64,000 bases of DNA, taken from assembly GCA_024345305.1 (NCBI GenBank), contig BRON01000010.1:248001-312000 (forward strand), written 5' to 3'. Source of the stretch: Mrakia gelida. Its lineage: Eukaryota; Basidiomycota; Tremellomycetes; Cystofilobasidiales; Mrakiaceae. Under the pieces are notes generated by a model. It ran no database searches and was not told the DNA's origin. It saw only the letters and a list, made by a program, of their open reading frames with translations. A program made the position numbers and the translations under genes. Below, one piece after another: positions 35,636-47,734 of the stretch (within the stretch, counting starts at the first letter, position 1; each line of letters starts with the position of its first letter).

Positions 35636-37425
35636 TTAACCGGGAGGGAGGAGAGACGCGTCGACGGCGTATCCCTCGGGCGAGATGGCCTCCTCGTCGT
35701 TGGGATCCGTGGGGATGGGAGTTCGGGGCATGACCATCACACCTGGTTGTGAGCGAAGAAGAAGGGCGAGGAGATATAGTCAGTGAATCGTCTTTTCTCG
35801 ACTCGAACGAGCTTCGTTCGCAGCTCCTCGACCGCTCTCCCTCCGTCCTCTTTCCTCCAGCCCCTCACGCTCGCCACGATATAGAAACGAAGGTACTCAC
35901 CACTTCGCACAGCCTCCAAGATACCATAAGGTCTCACCAACCCAAGGAAAGCATCCACCCTTTCTGTCTTGCCCGTCATCTCAACAATCACGCTTCCAGA
36001 GCTGATGTCGACGGTCTTCCCACCAAACTGGGTCGCGAGAGCCTGGATGGCTCCGAGATGAGCCGAGTTTCGGATGAGGGCTTCCGAGTGGTTGAGACCT
36101 TGGGATCCGATGGTCGAGGTTGAAGGGACGGGGAAGGAGGAAGGGTGTTCGAAGTTTCGGGCGAGGGAGTTGGAAGGCGAGGAGGGAGCTGGGATGGCGG
36201 CGGAGGTAGGGTTGAGCGAAGGTCCGGCAGACATTTGGTCCTCGAAGTACTCGGGACTGGATGAGGGAAAGATGAAAGCAGAGAAAGGTCAGTCGGGTGA
36301 GAAGATTGGGAGCGAAGGGCGAGGAGAGAAGGAGGGAAGAACGAACCCGAGAGTCGAGAGCTTGACGAGGAGCATCTCTCGCTGGACGGTCGAGGTCTGC
36401 GTGTAGTCGAGAACGGCCCAGACAGGAACCTAGCGAGCAAAGAAGAGTACGAAGAAGAGAGGCAGATGCTCGAGTCAGTAACGGCGAGCATGGAGATCAC
36501 CGAGCAAGAGTTGGAAGGAGGAGGGAGGGGAAGGGAGGAGCAGAGCGAGCTCACGAGATCTTCGAGCTGCCTTCGAGCCTGCTCGACGACTCCGTCCTGG
36601 CCCTTGAGCACGATGCACATTCGAGAGAGGTCTCGGATCTCAGTTCGGCATACAACGAGAGAGTCTGAACAAAAGGAAGGGCGAAAGTTGTCAGGGAAAT
36701 CGAGCTTGTTTGAACGCGAAGGGAAGTTCGGATGGAACGAACCGATGTTGAAGCCTCGAGCAGCGAGGATACCAGAGACTCGAGACAGAACTCCAGGCTC
36801 GTTCTGGACGAGACAGTTGAGGATATGCCTGAGAGTACGAGAGGAAGAGAAAAGCTGATCAGTCTCTCGGTCGAGTCACAGAGAGGGCGGGAAGGAGAGA
36901 GAGAGAGAGAGAAACGCACCTCTTGAAGGGCTCGTTGGAGGGAGGAGGGGTGTTGTAGAGGATGCTCAAAACATGATCCTCAGCACTTTTAGGGGGTTGG
37001 TGGAAGACGGGGAGGGGAGGAGGTCGAGAGTTGTGTCGTTGAAGCTTGTCTGCAAGAATCGACGATGAAAAGAAGGAAGGCGAGGGAGAAGGGAGGGAAC
37101 GGAGTCAAGGTCAGCTCTCGACCTTCCTTCCTGCTCTCTTCCCAGCTCCTCTCGACCACCTCCTTCACCCAAATTTTCAACGCAAGAGCCGAGACAGGAG
37201 CTAAGAGTACTCACAGTCCAAGGCTGAAGTCGAGTCGTCGATGCTTCTAGGCTTTCCCTGAGCTGCTTTGGCCTGCTTCTCTGAGCTGATCTCTCCAGAG
37301 GTGTCGGGATGTCCAGCTCCGATGGCAGAGTTGGGCTTGCCGCCTTCAGGGATGTTGGCGATCAGTCGAACGAGAGACCTCCCAGTCTGAGGTCGAGCGA
37401 GAGAAGAGCGGAAGATGGAAGTCAT
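35636..37425 (-). CDS. ILV6: Acetolactate synthase regulatory (small) subunit
   Basis: Seven exons: 37215-37425, 36920-37049, 36743-36828, 36555-36664, 36347-36429, 35901-36256, 35636-35742; 360 aa. The Arg/Ser-rich N-terminus (MTSIFRSSLARPQTGRSLV) is a mitochondrial presequence. The ACT domain is clear: KRHILNCLVQNEPGVLSRVS, GILAARGFNIDSLVV, CRTEIRDLSRMCIVLKG. The second conserved half has VQREMLLVKLSTLGPEYFED, ALIRNSAHLGAIQALATQFG, TGKTERVDAFLGLVRPYGIL. It binds the catalytic subunit Ilv2 in mitochondria, raises its activity and confers valine feedback in branched-chain amino acid synthesis. A ~50-residue Ser/Pro-rich insert lies between the halves. It is divergent from the F-box pseudogene, with only 138 bp between start codons. 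Confidence 0.95.
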
Positions 37426-37563
37426 GGCGGTTAGAGAGATCAAGAGAAAGAGGGAGAGGCAGGAAGGAGATCCAAATGACTCGACATTTCGGCCGACTCG
37501 CACTGGCCACCTCTTCCCTCTCGACGGCCATCCTCTGCAAACCTATATACACCCCAAACGACC

Positions 37564-38846
37564 ATGTCTCTGTCAGAAGAAGACCTATATCTATAGGTGA
37601 CAAGGATCTGAGCTGACTTGCTCTCGTTTCCCTCTCTTTTCCAGGCCTTCCCTTCCCGACGACGTTCATCACCATCTCATCCTCGCTCTCGCTCGACCAA
37701 CTCGTCGTCTCGCCCTGAAGGATGAGGTCGACTTCGAGGACATCAGAATCGTCAACGGGTACCTCTACTCAGCAGCTCGGGTCTCGAAGCTGTGGTCGGT
37801 GAGTATGGAGGCCTACAAACTCAACTCCTCTCCTCTCGCGACTCCCTCTCACGAGTACGACGTCCCCCCTCTTCCTTCTTCCCAGGAGTTCACTCTACCT
37901 CTCCTCTGGAAGCAAGTCGTCGTCGATTTCAGACAGCTCAGACTTCTTCTGGCCTACAACGATCTCAACCCTCGTCTCGCTCAGATCGTTCTTCTTCACG
38001 TCCTCCCCTCGGACTGGAACGATCTCTGAACCACCTCGTTCACCGGGAAACATCGTCGACGGGTCGGTCCTTGGAACCTCATCCAGCATCTCTCAAGCCT
38101 CCAGCACCTGTCCCTTCCATCCCCGGACGATCTAGTCGACGACATCGCTCAAGCAGCCCTTCCACTTCTCTCGACTCTCGGACAACCTCCACCACCTCAC
38201 TTCCTTCCTCTCCGTCCGAACCCTCACTTCCCTCACGCTCACCCTTCATTACCGAGACTGGAACCACCTCCAAGCTCAACGCCTCCTCGAGGACCTCCCC
38301 AACCTCACAACCCTTCGTCTCTTCGCTCTAACCGCAGAGCTAGCGGCGGATGGGTTCGCCAAACTCCTCAAGGCCATCGGATCCCAGCTTCACCACGTCG
38401 GCTTGTTCCTTCTTCGAGTAGATCGCTTCGAGCCCGATCTCGATGCCGATCTCCCTCTTCCCACGCTATGCCCCAACCTCAAGGTCCTCGAAGTCACCCA
38501 CGTCGACGTCCTCTTCGCCGTCGCGACCGTCGAACCCATCTTCCTCTCCAACCTCCATACCCTCGTTCTTGGATATCCCTCCTCGTACCCGAAAGATCAG
38601 TACAACATCGAGTGGTCGGCAATCATCCAAGCTGGAATCCTCCTCGCTGAAGCTCTCGGAGAAGATTGTCAACGAGAGGACTTCCCTCCCTAGCTCGAAC
38701 GGATCGTCTTGCGACAGTACCAGCTCGGGAAGGAGCATCGAGCGTGGCTGGGTTAGAGCCTGGGTGGGTACGTCGAGGGGTTGAAGGAGAAGGGATTGCA
38801 GGTCGTTGATCATTTCGGAGACGAGTGGGCCGACGCGTCGGGCTGA
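37564..38846 (+). pseudogene. Decayed F-box/LRR-type gene
   Basis: The 5' part still splices well: exons 37564-37571, 37645-37798 and one from 37886 give an F-box start (SLPDDVHHHLILALARPTRR, LYSAARVSKLWS, LPLLWKQVVVDF). An in-frame TGA at 38027 then interrupts. The same frame continues with LIQHLSSLQHLSLPSPDDLV. Around 38140-38200 the coding-like frame shifts by one base and resumes as LTSFLSVRTLTSLTLTLHYR, LPNLTTLRLFALTAELAADG and LCPNLKVLEVTHVDVLF. Two more stops, TAG 38691 and TAG 38754, break it before the end (GLQVVDHFGDEWADASG, stop 38844). The mix of preserved leucine-rich coding and four lesions suggests recent inactivation. An unusual intron at some stops cannot be wholly excluded, as both TAGs could be acceptors, but no frame-keeping donor fits. 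Confidence 0.6.
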
Positions 38847-39464
38847 GGTCGAGGGTTTAGGAGAGGTTGAGATCGAGGAGGAGCATGTGCAGTAGGCGCG
38901 TGGGTGCTGTGACGGTCTGGAGTGGCAGAGGGGTCGAGGACGACGCTGGGGAGGGGAAGGAGAGGTTCCGAGAGTTAGAGGAGGACGCGTCGTCGAGTTC
39001 GTTCGCTCATTCGTTTCGTAGACCCAAACCGCTTCGTTTTTTCTCGTTCTTTCTCGACTATGCTTCTCTTTTTGTTTCCTTTTTGATTGATGCGTCTCTG
39101 ACAATCCTGACCTTATCGCTCAAATCTGCCTCTCTGGGCTGCGCTGGCCAATTCGGAAAGAAGGCGAATCCACACCTCATCCTGAGGCGTCTCGCTTTGG
39201 CCCTGCTGTCTTTGCTCTTTTCGCTGTCCTCCTCCTCTCCCCGACCCTCACCCTCTCTCTCTCTCTCTCTTCTCGTCGGGTATCTACGACTCTCTCTCAG
39301 GTGAGTTTGCCAACGTCTTTTCTTGTCGTTTTTACGACTCAGGGAGACGGCAGAGAGCAGAGACTCGAGCTTCAAAAAGTCGGAAGCTCACCCGATTCCC
39401 TCCCTCCCCACTTTCTTTCCCTTCTTTCCTCTCGCTCTCTACCTCCTTCTTCTATCATGCAGTC
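38847..39464 (+). other. Spacer and 5' leader of MET10 with probable leader intron
   Basis: GTGAGT at 39301 and ATGCAG ending at 39462 mark a likely 5'-UTR intron that stops two bases before the MET10 start codon. No separate gene in the rest. Confidence 0.45.
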
Positions 39465-42400
39465 ATGGCGTCCATCCTCCCCTCCCCTACCTCTACCCTC
39501 CACCCTACTCCCTCTGGAAGCCCTCCTCCCGCCTCTCCTACCAAAAAGTCGTCGACCTCCTCCTCGACCACTCCCCTCGCTCAGATTAGCCACCTCGCCT
39601 CCAAGCACTCCTCCATCCTCGCCGTCTTCGATACGGCCAAACTCGCAGGATTCCCTCTTCCTTCGACTGCTCCTACTTCCTACGAAGGAGCCAAGGTCTG
39701 GGAGCTTCAATCTCGATTGGGAGCTGGCTCGTCCCTCGTCGGATACCTTCGATCCTCCCCCCTCGGCGGATCCGCTACCGCCTTGATCTCCACTCCTACC
39801 CTCGCCCTCCTCCTCCCTTCGCTCAACGAGCTTCCCGAGGTCACAACCAAGACCAACAGGCTCGTCGTTCATTTGGCCGTCTCCCTCCCAGCCCAGGACA
39901 AGCTTCTCGACGGACCCTCCCCCTCCCTCGCTCAGCTCACTCCCCTCCTCCCTCTCCTCCCCGAGTCCTTCACCGTCGTCTTCTCAGGATCAGCCGAGGA
40001 GGCTATCAGGAACTCGACCGCCATCTACGAGGATCAAGCCTTCGAGGCCGTCAACGTCCTTCACATCGTCGAGGGAGTCTTCGCTGGAAGGGAGGTCGTT
40101 CGAACTCCTTCAGCCGTCAAGGGAACTTTGGAGACCTTGGCCTACTCGGGATCCGTCGACGCTACCAAGGTCATCGTCGTCCCTTCCTCCTATGCCTCCA
40201 CGGTCCTTCGATCGGCCAAGCTCCCTCCTTCGGTTGGAATCCTCGCCGTCAACATCCTCGGACCCTGGCCCTCCGCGTCTCTCCTCAAGGCTCTTCCCTC
40301 GGGAGGAAAGACCGTCGTCTCCCTCGTTGTTCTCGAGGAGGTTGAGCCCTCGGCTCTTCCTACCTCCTACCTCAAGGACCTCGTCATCGGAAGCGTCTTC
40401 GGAGCCGCTGGAACTTCGTCAGGAAAGATCCCCTCGATCACGGCCGTCAACGTCTCGCCCAACGAGCTCGACGTCGCGTCGCTCGTCTTCGCTCTCGGAT
40501 ACTCTCAACCCTCCACTGGAAAGACCGCCACCAAGCAGACCGTCCTTCTCACCAACCCTACATCCCTCCTCCCTCACCTCCTCACCAAGACCTTCCTCTC
40601 CTCGCCCGCTCTTCACACCCGAGTCTCGACCCTCACCTCGACTCTCCCCTCCGTCGCTCAGTCGACCATCTTCATCTCCCCTACCCAGACCGACAAGCCC
40701 TTCACCTCCAAGCCAGCGAAGAACTCGTCCGCCGTCATCGTCGTCACCTCGGCTTCCGCTATCAACCAGGCCAACGACGCGTTCAAGTCCCTCGTTCAGG
40801 GAGGATCGGTTCTCCTTTCGATCCCTGGATGGGACAAGGCTTCGGTCGAGGAGAACTTGACCGTCAGGGATAGGAAGTTCCTCGTCCAGCAGGGAGCTAG
40901 GATCTTCGTTCTTCCTCCCAAGGAAGGAGCCGAGGAGAAGGAGGAGACCGCTTTGGCTCTCGTCGGATTCTTCGCGCTCTACGCTGGAGTCGGAGAGGGA
41001 GGCAAGTTCGCCGCTGGAGTCAAGTCCCTCCTCGAGGTCGTTCTCGGAGAGGGAGACGAGAAGCTCGTCGCTCAGGGTGAGAGCTCCCTCGGAGAGGTCG
41101 TAACCTCTGGCTGGTCCATCGAGGTCACCGAGGAGGATGGAGAGGAGAAGCGAGCGGCTTTGGTCCTCGACGGTCTTACCTCCTTCCCATCCGCCGTCCC
41201 TGCAAACTCGTCGGTCCTCGAAGGTCCCATCAAGTCGACCTGGCACAACCCCGCTCTCCACCTCCTCTTCAAGGAATCCTTCGTTCCCCTCTCCTCCCCT
41301 ACCGCCTCCATCCAAGCCCTCTCCCCCTCCATCCACGACAAGACCTTCCTCGCCACCGTCACCGAGAACCGACGACTCACCCCCGGATCCTACGACCGAA
41401 ACGTCTTCCACCTCGAGCTCTCCACCGCCGGAACCGGTCTCACTTACGAAGTTGGAGAAGCTCTCGGAGTTCACGGACACAACTACACTCCCGACGTTCT
41501 CGAGTTCCTCGAATGGTACGGAGTCGACCCCGCCTCCATCATCTCGGTTCGACTTCCCTCGGGAGAGGTCGAGACTCGAACCGCGCTCCAGATGTTCGTT
41601 CAGCAGGTGGACATCTTTGGTCGACCTCCCAAGTCGTTCTACGCTGCTCTCGAGGGAAGGACCAAGAACAGGGAGGAGCAGAGGACGCTGAGGTTCATCA
41701 GTGCTCCTGAGGGAGCTTCGATGTTCAGGAAGTGGAGCGAGGTCGAGACCGTCACGTTCGCGGATGTGTTGATGAGGTTCCCTGGGGTTAAGGAGCAGGT
41801 GGCGATTGAGGAGCTGGTGCAGCTCGTTGGAGAGGTGAGTCTCGACTCGACGCGTCTTTTCGTTTTCTCGCTTTGACGCGATTGCTGACTCGTTCTCTGC
41901 TTTCTTTCGACTGAAAAGATTCACCCTCGACACTACTCCATCTCGTCGGCTCAGAAGTTCGTCGGGGAGAGCGTTCATCTCCTCGTCGTTACCGTAGAGT
42001 GGGACACTCCTGCTGGTTCGTTCCCTTCCTCCTCGTGCTTCATCTTCCCCCTCGAGGCCTACGACTGACGCGTTTCCTCATTCTTCTTTCACAGGACGAC
42101 CCCGATACGGACAGGCTACTCGTTACCTCGCTGGTCTCAAGCTCGGAGAGAAAGTCACCGTCTCGATCAAGCCTTCCGTCATGAAGGTTCGTCCTCGTTC
42201 ATCTTCTCGCTTTTCCTCGCTCTCCTCCCTCCTCCCTCTCGTAACAACTCACGCTGACCTCCCTCTCTCCCTCTCTTCGCTCCACTTGCTCCTCAGCTCC
42301 CTCCTCTCGACACTCAGCCCATCATCATGGCCGGTCTCGGAACAGGTGCTGCTCCCTTCCGAGCTTTCATCCAGCACCGAGCGTGGCAGAAGTCGCAGGG

Positions 42401-42922
42401 AATCAAGATCGGTCCTCTCGTCTACTACTTCGGAAGTCGATACTCTTCCCAGGAGTACCTCTACGGGTTCGTTCTTCCTTCCTCCTCCTTCCATCTTCGC
42501 TCGTTTCGACGACCCGCCCGTCACGTCCCTCCCTTCCCGCACCCATTCCTCGAACTCTCGAACCTGACTCTCACTTTCCCTTTCCTCTCTCTTCCGCCCC
42601 CAACAGAGAAGAAATCGAAGCCTACCTCCGCGGTGAGATCCTCACCCACGCCGGACTCGCCTTCTCCCGAGACACCAACGAAAAAGTCTACATCCAACAC
42701 AAGATGCTCGAGAACGGACCCATGCTCGCTTCGTACCTCACCGCCGAGAAGAAGGAGGATCAGGCTTACTTCTACCTCTGTGGACCAACCTGGCCCGTCC
42801 CGGACGTGTACGAGGCGCTTGTCGGGAGCTTGACTGCGAACAAGGGGGTTGAGAGGAAGAGGGCTGAGGAGATGATTGAGGAGTGGAAGGAGGAGGAGAG
42901 GTACGTTTTGGAGGTTTACTAG
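39465..42922 (+). CDS. MET10: Sulfite reductase [NADPH] flavoprotein alpha subunit
   Basis: Five exons: 39465-41834, 41919-42015, 42095-42186, 42297-42466, 42607-42922; 1014 aa, close to yeast Met10. The N-terminal two thirds are the pyruvate-ferredoxin-oxidoreductase-like region of fungal alpha subunits, with no flavodoxin domain. The C-terminal third is the FAD/NADPH reductase: NVFHLELSTAGTGLTYEVGE, IHPRHYSISSAQKF (FAD-binding RxYS), GLGTGAAPFRAFIQHR, and PLVYYFGSRYSSQEYLYGEE (NADPH ribose/pyrophosphate contacts), ending in FYLCGPTWPVPDVYEAL. It passes electrons from NADPH to the heme subunit Met5, reducing sulfite to sulfide for cysteine and methionine. The unusually long first exon (2370 nt) contrasts with the intron-dense neighbours. 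Confidence 0.95.
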
Positions 42923-43240
42923 ATAGAGACAGGGTCAGGGGAGGCTCGCATTTCGAGCCTTTCGATCTAGGTAGTCTATGTGTTCTCGCTTCGCTCTCTT
43001 CGTTCGTTTTCAGGTTGCCCTTCTATCTATTCTAGAATCGATGATGTGCTCTCTCTTTCTCGCGTCTCGTCCAGCTCGCGAGAGTAATGCGAAACCAACC
43101 GGTGATTTCATCGAAGTCTAAGTACTGTAGAATTCAAGCAAGAGAAAGCATGAAACCAAAGAGATATCTACGTGTAGAAGAAGGGAAGAGAGCGTCCGTT
43201 CGTGAAGTCTCGCCTCGACCGCGTCTCGTTCCGTCCCTCC
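42923..43240. other. Convergent intergenic region (318 bp)
   Basis: Between the 3' ends of MET10 and the desaturase gene. Nothing was recognised. Confidence 0.4.
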
Positions 43241-45897
43241 TCAGTTCCCCTGACTGAGATCCCCCTTCGCTTCGGCCTCAGCTACCAGACCCATCAACTC
43301 GATTTGTTGGCTGACGGATTTGAGCTGCGAGGACGACGAGAAAGGAAAGGCAGAGGGTCAACTTCGATTCCTTCGAAGACGAGTTCGTCGACGCGTCTCG
43401 CTTCATTCGTCCCTCGCCTTGTCTCGAAGGAAAGAAGGTCGCTTGACTCACCACACTCATCACCTGCGCACTCCCCTCCACGAACCCCCACTCGGCGAAC
43501 TCCAAGTCCTGCTCCTTGCAAAACTCCTTGACCATGAGGGACGCGGCTCGAAGGTTGTGGCGAGGAAGACGAGGGAAGAGGTGGTGGGTAATTTGTTTGT
43601 CGAGACCTCCGTGGATGAACTCGATGGAGGGGTCGCAGATCACCTGCGCAAGAGAAGGAAGGAATGAATGGAAGGTAGGTCAGGGAGGGGAAGAGAGGAA
43701 GGCGAGAGGGAAGAGACGAGACACGCACGTCCATGGTCGTTCGAAGTTGTCGATGGGGGAAGCTCTCGCCTACTCCGAGGTCTTCCGTTGAGCGAGAGAA
43801 GTGGGAGAGGACGATCTGGGCGGAAGAAAGAAAGATGAGAGGAGGGGAGGAAGGGAGTCAGCGAGAGTTCGAAGAAAGAACAGCAGCAAAGGAGCAGACG
43901 CGTCTCGACTCCTCTCGAACGACCCAAATCCACTCACCTGAACATGCACCGGACTGGCACAAATATGACTGATCAACAGATACCCCACCACCTCCTTCCA
44001 GCCCTTCAACCCACCCAGAACTCCATATCCAAACCAGCTCCAGAAAAACGCGATCCCGGCAACCTCGAACCACCACCACCGGCTCCTCTTTCCCGCGAGA
44101 GACTTCTTGACGAGGAAACCGTACGAGTTGGCGTAGAGGTTGAAGCGAGCGAGGGCGAGGATGGGGTAGTAGGTACGGTGTTGGTGGGCGATCATGAAGC
44201 GGGAGAAAGAGTCGAACGTTTTGATGTGGTTGTAGTAGGTTGAGAAGAGGGAGGAGAAGAATTGCTGCGTTTAGAGAAGCGAGAAAGGGAGAGAAGGAGA
44301 GAGTGAGTTGGATGATGGGCGGGGGCGGGGACGAGGAGAGACGAGCTGGGAGGTCTCAAGGTCGACGCGACGAGAGTCGACAGCGGAGGGGAAGAAAGAA
44401 GAGCTGCTCACAGTTGTAATGGCGAAGAAAGGGATGTGTTGGATATCAGGATCGTGCTCTGGATGGTTTGTGACGAGATGGTGCGTGTTGTGGTTCTGTG
44501 AACGTCAAGACAAGGAGGGACGGGGCGAGGTCAGCTTCGTGACGAGAGAACGAGACAGGACGAGACGGGATAAGAGAGACGTACGTCGGTCCACCAGCCA
44601 AGCGAGAGTCCACCGATGAAGTTCTGGAGAGCGAAAAGAATGGTGAAGTCAGGCTTCTGCGACGAGAGAAGCGATATGAAGTAGGACTCGAACTCACGGC
44701 AACACACATCCCAGCGAGTCGATTCCAAACCCAATCTCCTCCCTTCAGCGACGAGTGACCGAGATCGTGGGCGAGGAAAGTGAGTTGGCTACGGTACGGA
44801 AGGAACTCAAGTCAGCTCAACTACTCTTAAATTCGAGAAGGAAGAGGAAAGGTCGACGCGACGCGACTTTCGGACTCACTCCCAGAACAAACCCAGCGAA
44901 ACAGCGCTCCCTCCGATCAACGCGGCCCTCTTCAGGCTCCCCACCTCAGCCCCAGTACCCAGCCACCAAAGCGCCAACGCCGTGGATCCCAACAGGATAT
45001 ACCTGCAGATATCCCCAAAGTATCCTCCCCAAGACGGAGCCGTGTACAATCCCGCGTCTTTGACCCGCTGATGAAGCGTTCGATAGGCCATCGTGTGAGC
45101 TTTTTGAGTTTCCGGTGACGAGAGGGAGGGCGGCGCTGGAGCTGGGAAGAGATCCTCGAGTTGAAGAGTGAGGGGTTGAGGGTGGGTGAAGGAGAGCGTA
45201 GACTCGATGGGAGGGGAAGTGGAGGTTGTGGTCTTCTCTTGTTGTCGAAGGGATCGAGAGTGAGCCAGAGCAAGGATGGGACCGTCGAGAGGGATCCAAG
45301 TCGCGTCTCCTAAGGCGCTCTTGGAGAGCTGGAAGCCGAGCATGATAGGAGGAACGAGGGAGGCGAAGGACTGAAGAAAAGAGACAAACACGAACGAAGA
45401 AGTGGGATGATCAGAACTGAGCTCAACCCTTCCTTCCTGCTTCTTCTTCGCAGTCCGAAAGTGATCCCAGCACGCTGAGAGGACAATCATACGAGAGCTG
45501 AGACTGACCTCTTTCTCTTCCTGAGCGAGAGTTCCTACGCAGAACCTAGGTACTCTCTTCTTGAGGGTCTCGTCTGAGTGGTAGGCGTCGATTTCCTCGG
45601 TTGCGTCTCGTCCAACGTAGTGGGAGACAACGAGCTCTCCTCCAGGATGATGAGAGCTCCAGCTGTTCAGTCGAAGAACCTTGTCGTTGTAGATGGTCAA
45701 GAGGTTCCCTTTGAGAATCTGAGAACGGCGAAAAGAAAGGGAGGGCAGGGTTTGATGAGCTCGGATCGAAGGGAGGGAAGAAGGAAGGTGACTGGCCGAC
45801 GTCTCCCTCTTTGGCTTCTGGGAGAACAAGGGAAGAAACTCACCGACTCTGCGATCTCCAGACGCGTCCAAGTCCGATCTGAGGCTTTTGGTGGCAT
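43241..45897 (-). CDS. Cytochrome b5-fused front-end desaturase, probably sphingolipid delta-8
   Basis: Ten exons: 45844-45897, 45509-45718, 44880-45370, 44698-44788, 44585-44623, 44412-44495, 43938-44264, 43729-43815, 43452-43643, 43241-43324; 552 aa. The N-terminal cytochrome b5 domain has the heme motif SSHHPGGELVV and a second axial His in DAYHSDE. The three desaturase His boxes are AHDLGHSS, DNHNTHHLV and DKQITHHLFPRL; the Q-x-x-H-H third box is the mark of front-end desaturases. In fungi the usual member of this form is the sphingolipid delta-8 desaturase, which acts on ceramide long-chain bases in the ER and supports glucosylceramide synthesis; delta-6 activity cannot be excluded by sequence alone. 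Membrane segments flank the boxes. Divergent from the next F-box-like gene. Confidence 0.9.
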
Positions 45898-46217
45898 CCT
45901 CGATGAAGATCTAATCGGTCGAACGAAGCAGTTGGGAGCGAAGGAAGGAGAGGCGGAGCTCGCGAGCTTGAAAGAGCGGAATTCAAGCTCCTTCCCTCCA
46001 ACGTTCAGCTTCGATTTCACAGCATTTTCATTGGGTTCTTCCTCCATTCGACACTCCATACGTCGACCTCCTCGGCAGGTGGGCTTTGGATCGACGCGGC
46101 TATCATCCAGAAGGAGGCAGAACGGAGGAGATCAAGTCCGTCGAGCTCACTCCTTCCTTCCTTTCCTTTCTTCGAAGGCCTCTCTCCTCTTCAAAACCTC
46201 CACTCCTCCTTGAAACC
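45898..46217. promoter_or_regulatory. Divergent promoter, desaturase / F-box-like gene (320 bp)
   Basis: Shared upstream region of two opposite genes. No defined element recognised. Confidence 0.4.
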
Positions 46218-47227
46218 ATGTCAGAGGTGAGACATACCACCCTTCTGCCATTGAGAGCTCGCGTACTGAACGTTATGCCCTCTTCGTCTCTCTTCAGCTC
46301 GTTCCTTTCTCTCGACGATTCCACTGGGACCTCCTCCTTCCCATCCTTCAACTCTCGGACATTCCTACCCTCGCTGCCCTCGGAGCAGTCTCGTACGACC
46401 TCCTTGTCGCATCGTCACTTCTTCTGTACAGGGATGTGACGGTGACGTCGGTGGATTCGCTTCAGAGGTTGTTCTGCAAGAGGGAAGAAACGAAGGCACG
46501 CACCGTCCGCTCGCACGCTCGTCCCTCCTCTTCGAGGCTTCCGTTTCCTGACCGTCGCCTTCCATCCTACTCCAACTCCCAGACATCCACTCCCTCTCGA
46601 ATCAATCCTCTACTTTCCCTCTCCCAACTCCAAACCCTTCACGTCGACTTCTCGTCCCAGGTGTGGTACCCTCCTCAACCTCTCTTCACCTCCCGAATCG
46701 ACCACCTCCCTCTTCCTCTCGACCTCCTTCGCCTCTCGTTCTCCTCGGACCTCATGGTTGGATTCCCACATCTATACTCGTCGCTGTTCCCCGAAGTCAA
46801 TCCCCTTCAAGTCGCGTACGAGGTAGCTCGGACGAGGACACCCACGTCGGGGGGTCCAAGGTTTCACGTCCCGAGAGTGCAAGGACTGCCCCTGCTCGAC
46901 ACCTGGACTAGGACCGAGGCGGTGGTCCTTCGAAACGTCGTCCTTCTCCAGCATGCACCCACCGGCTTCCATCTCGCCTTCATCCCACCTCCCTTCAGCG
47001 TCGCTCAACGGAGAGTCGTTCGCGTCCATCTCGACGTTGTCGTCCCACCGGTGTGGATCCAAAAACTCGCCATGTTTTCGCACACCTTCGCGCAGGAGTC
47101 AATGAAGGAGGGGTTCATCGCTCTGGTGATGAGGGACGAGAAGGAAAAGAAGGAGGTTGAAGCGGTGATTGGACAGATCGAGCCAGAGAGCGCGAGGAGG
47201 AACTTCGCTGTTGAGGTTGAAGATTGA
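46218..47227 (+). CDS. F-box-like protein
   Basis: Two exons: 46218-46226 (only ATG TCA GAG) and 46298-47227; 312 aa. The start MSELVPFSRRFHWDLLLPIL, followed by LSDIPTLAALGAVSYDLLVA and SLLLYRDVTV, is F-box-like. An LRR-like line LSLSQLQTLHVDFSSQVW follows, and the C-terminus is acidic and charged. It most resembles the fungal F-box proteins scattered in this window, but no named family was recognised. Without the 9-nt first exon the large frame has no ATG near its start, which supports the splice. Confidence 0.62.
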
Positions 47228-47734
47228 GGTGAGTGACCGAGCTTTGCTACTCTTACTCGTCTTTACTATCGGACTAGGCTGACTCTTCTCTCGTTACTCG
47301 CGTTCTCAGATCGTTTGTGCCTTCGTCGTCTACGCGTCGCGTCGCGTCGGGTCGTTTCGTTTCGTTTCGCTCCGTTGTTTCTCTTTTTTCTCTTTCGCAA
47401 CGATCACATATGTACCACGACGTCTTCCTTCCGCTCTTCTCAAGCAAATCTTTCTCTCTCTTCCGCTCCAGGACGAAAGGCAAGCCTTCAGCTTCGACGA
47501 TTCGGGAGCCCGCACCCCAACGCACGACTCGGGACTCGCAGCGTTCTTTCACTGTCTTCTTCCAGAGCTCTTCACCAGAAAAACCGACCACGATTTGGAA
47601 TCCAACCATCATTTCTCGTCCCAAAGTAGAAACCAGAAACCAGAAACCAAAAACAAAAGAGCGAAACGAACCCAAACCGCCTCCCACCCTCCCTCCCTCC
47701 TCTCCCTTCCCAGCAATCCCATCCCCCTCTCAAC
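47228..47734. other. Convergent intergenic region (507 bp)
   Basis: Between 3' ends of the F-box-like and Borealin-like genes. It holds short direct repeats of CGCGTCG/TTTCG type at 47328-47370 and A-rich CAGAAACC/AAAACA-type sequence near 47628-47665. No gene. Confidence 0.4.

Noticed and set aside
38691..38756. TAG codons in the F-box pseudogene as intron acceptors
   Set aside because: No GT donor at a workable distance gives a frame-keeping intron for either; treated as lesions.
40419..41978. 519-codon open frame on the minus strand
   Set aside because: It lies antisense within the long MET10 first exon and has an Asp/Glu/Gly/Arg-biased composition typical of the reverse complement of GC-rich coding DNA; no domain.
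47328..47370. CGCGTCG/TTTCG short repeats as a possible centromeric or telomeric signal
   Set aside because: Only a few degenerate copies over about 40 bp between two convergent genes; simple low complexity.
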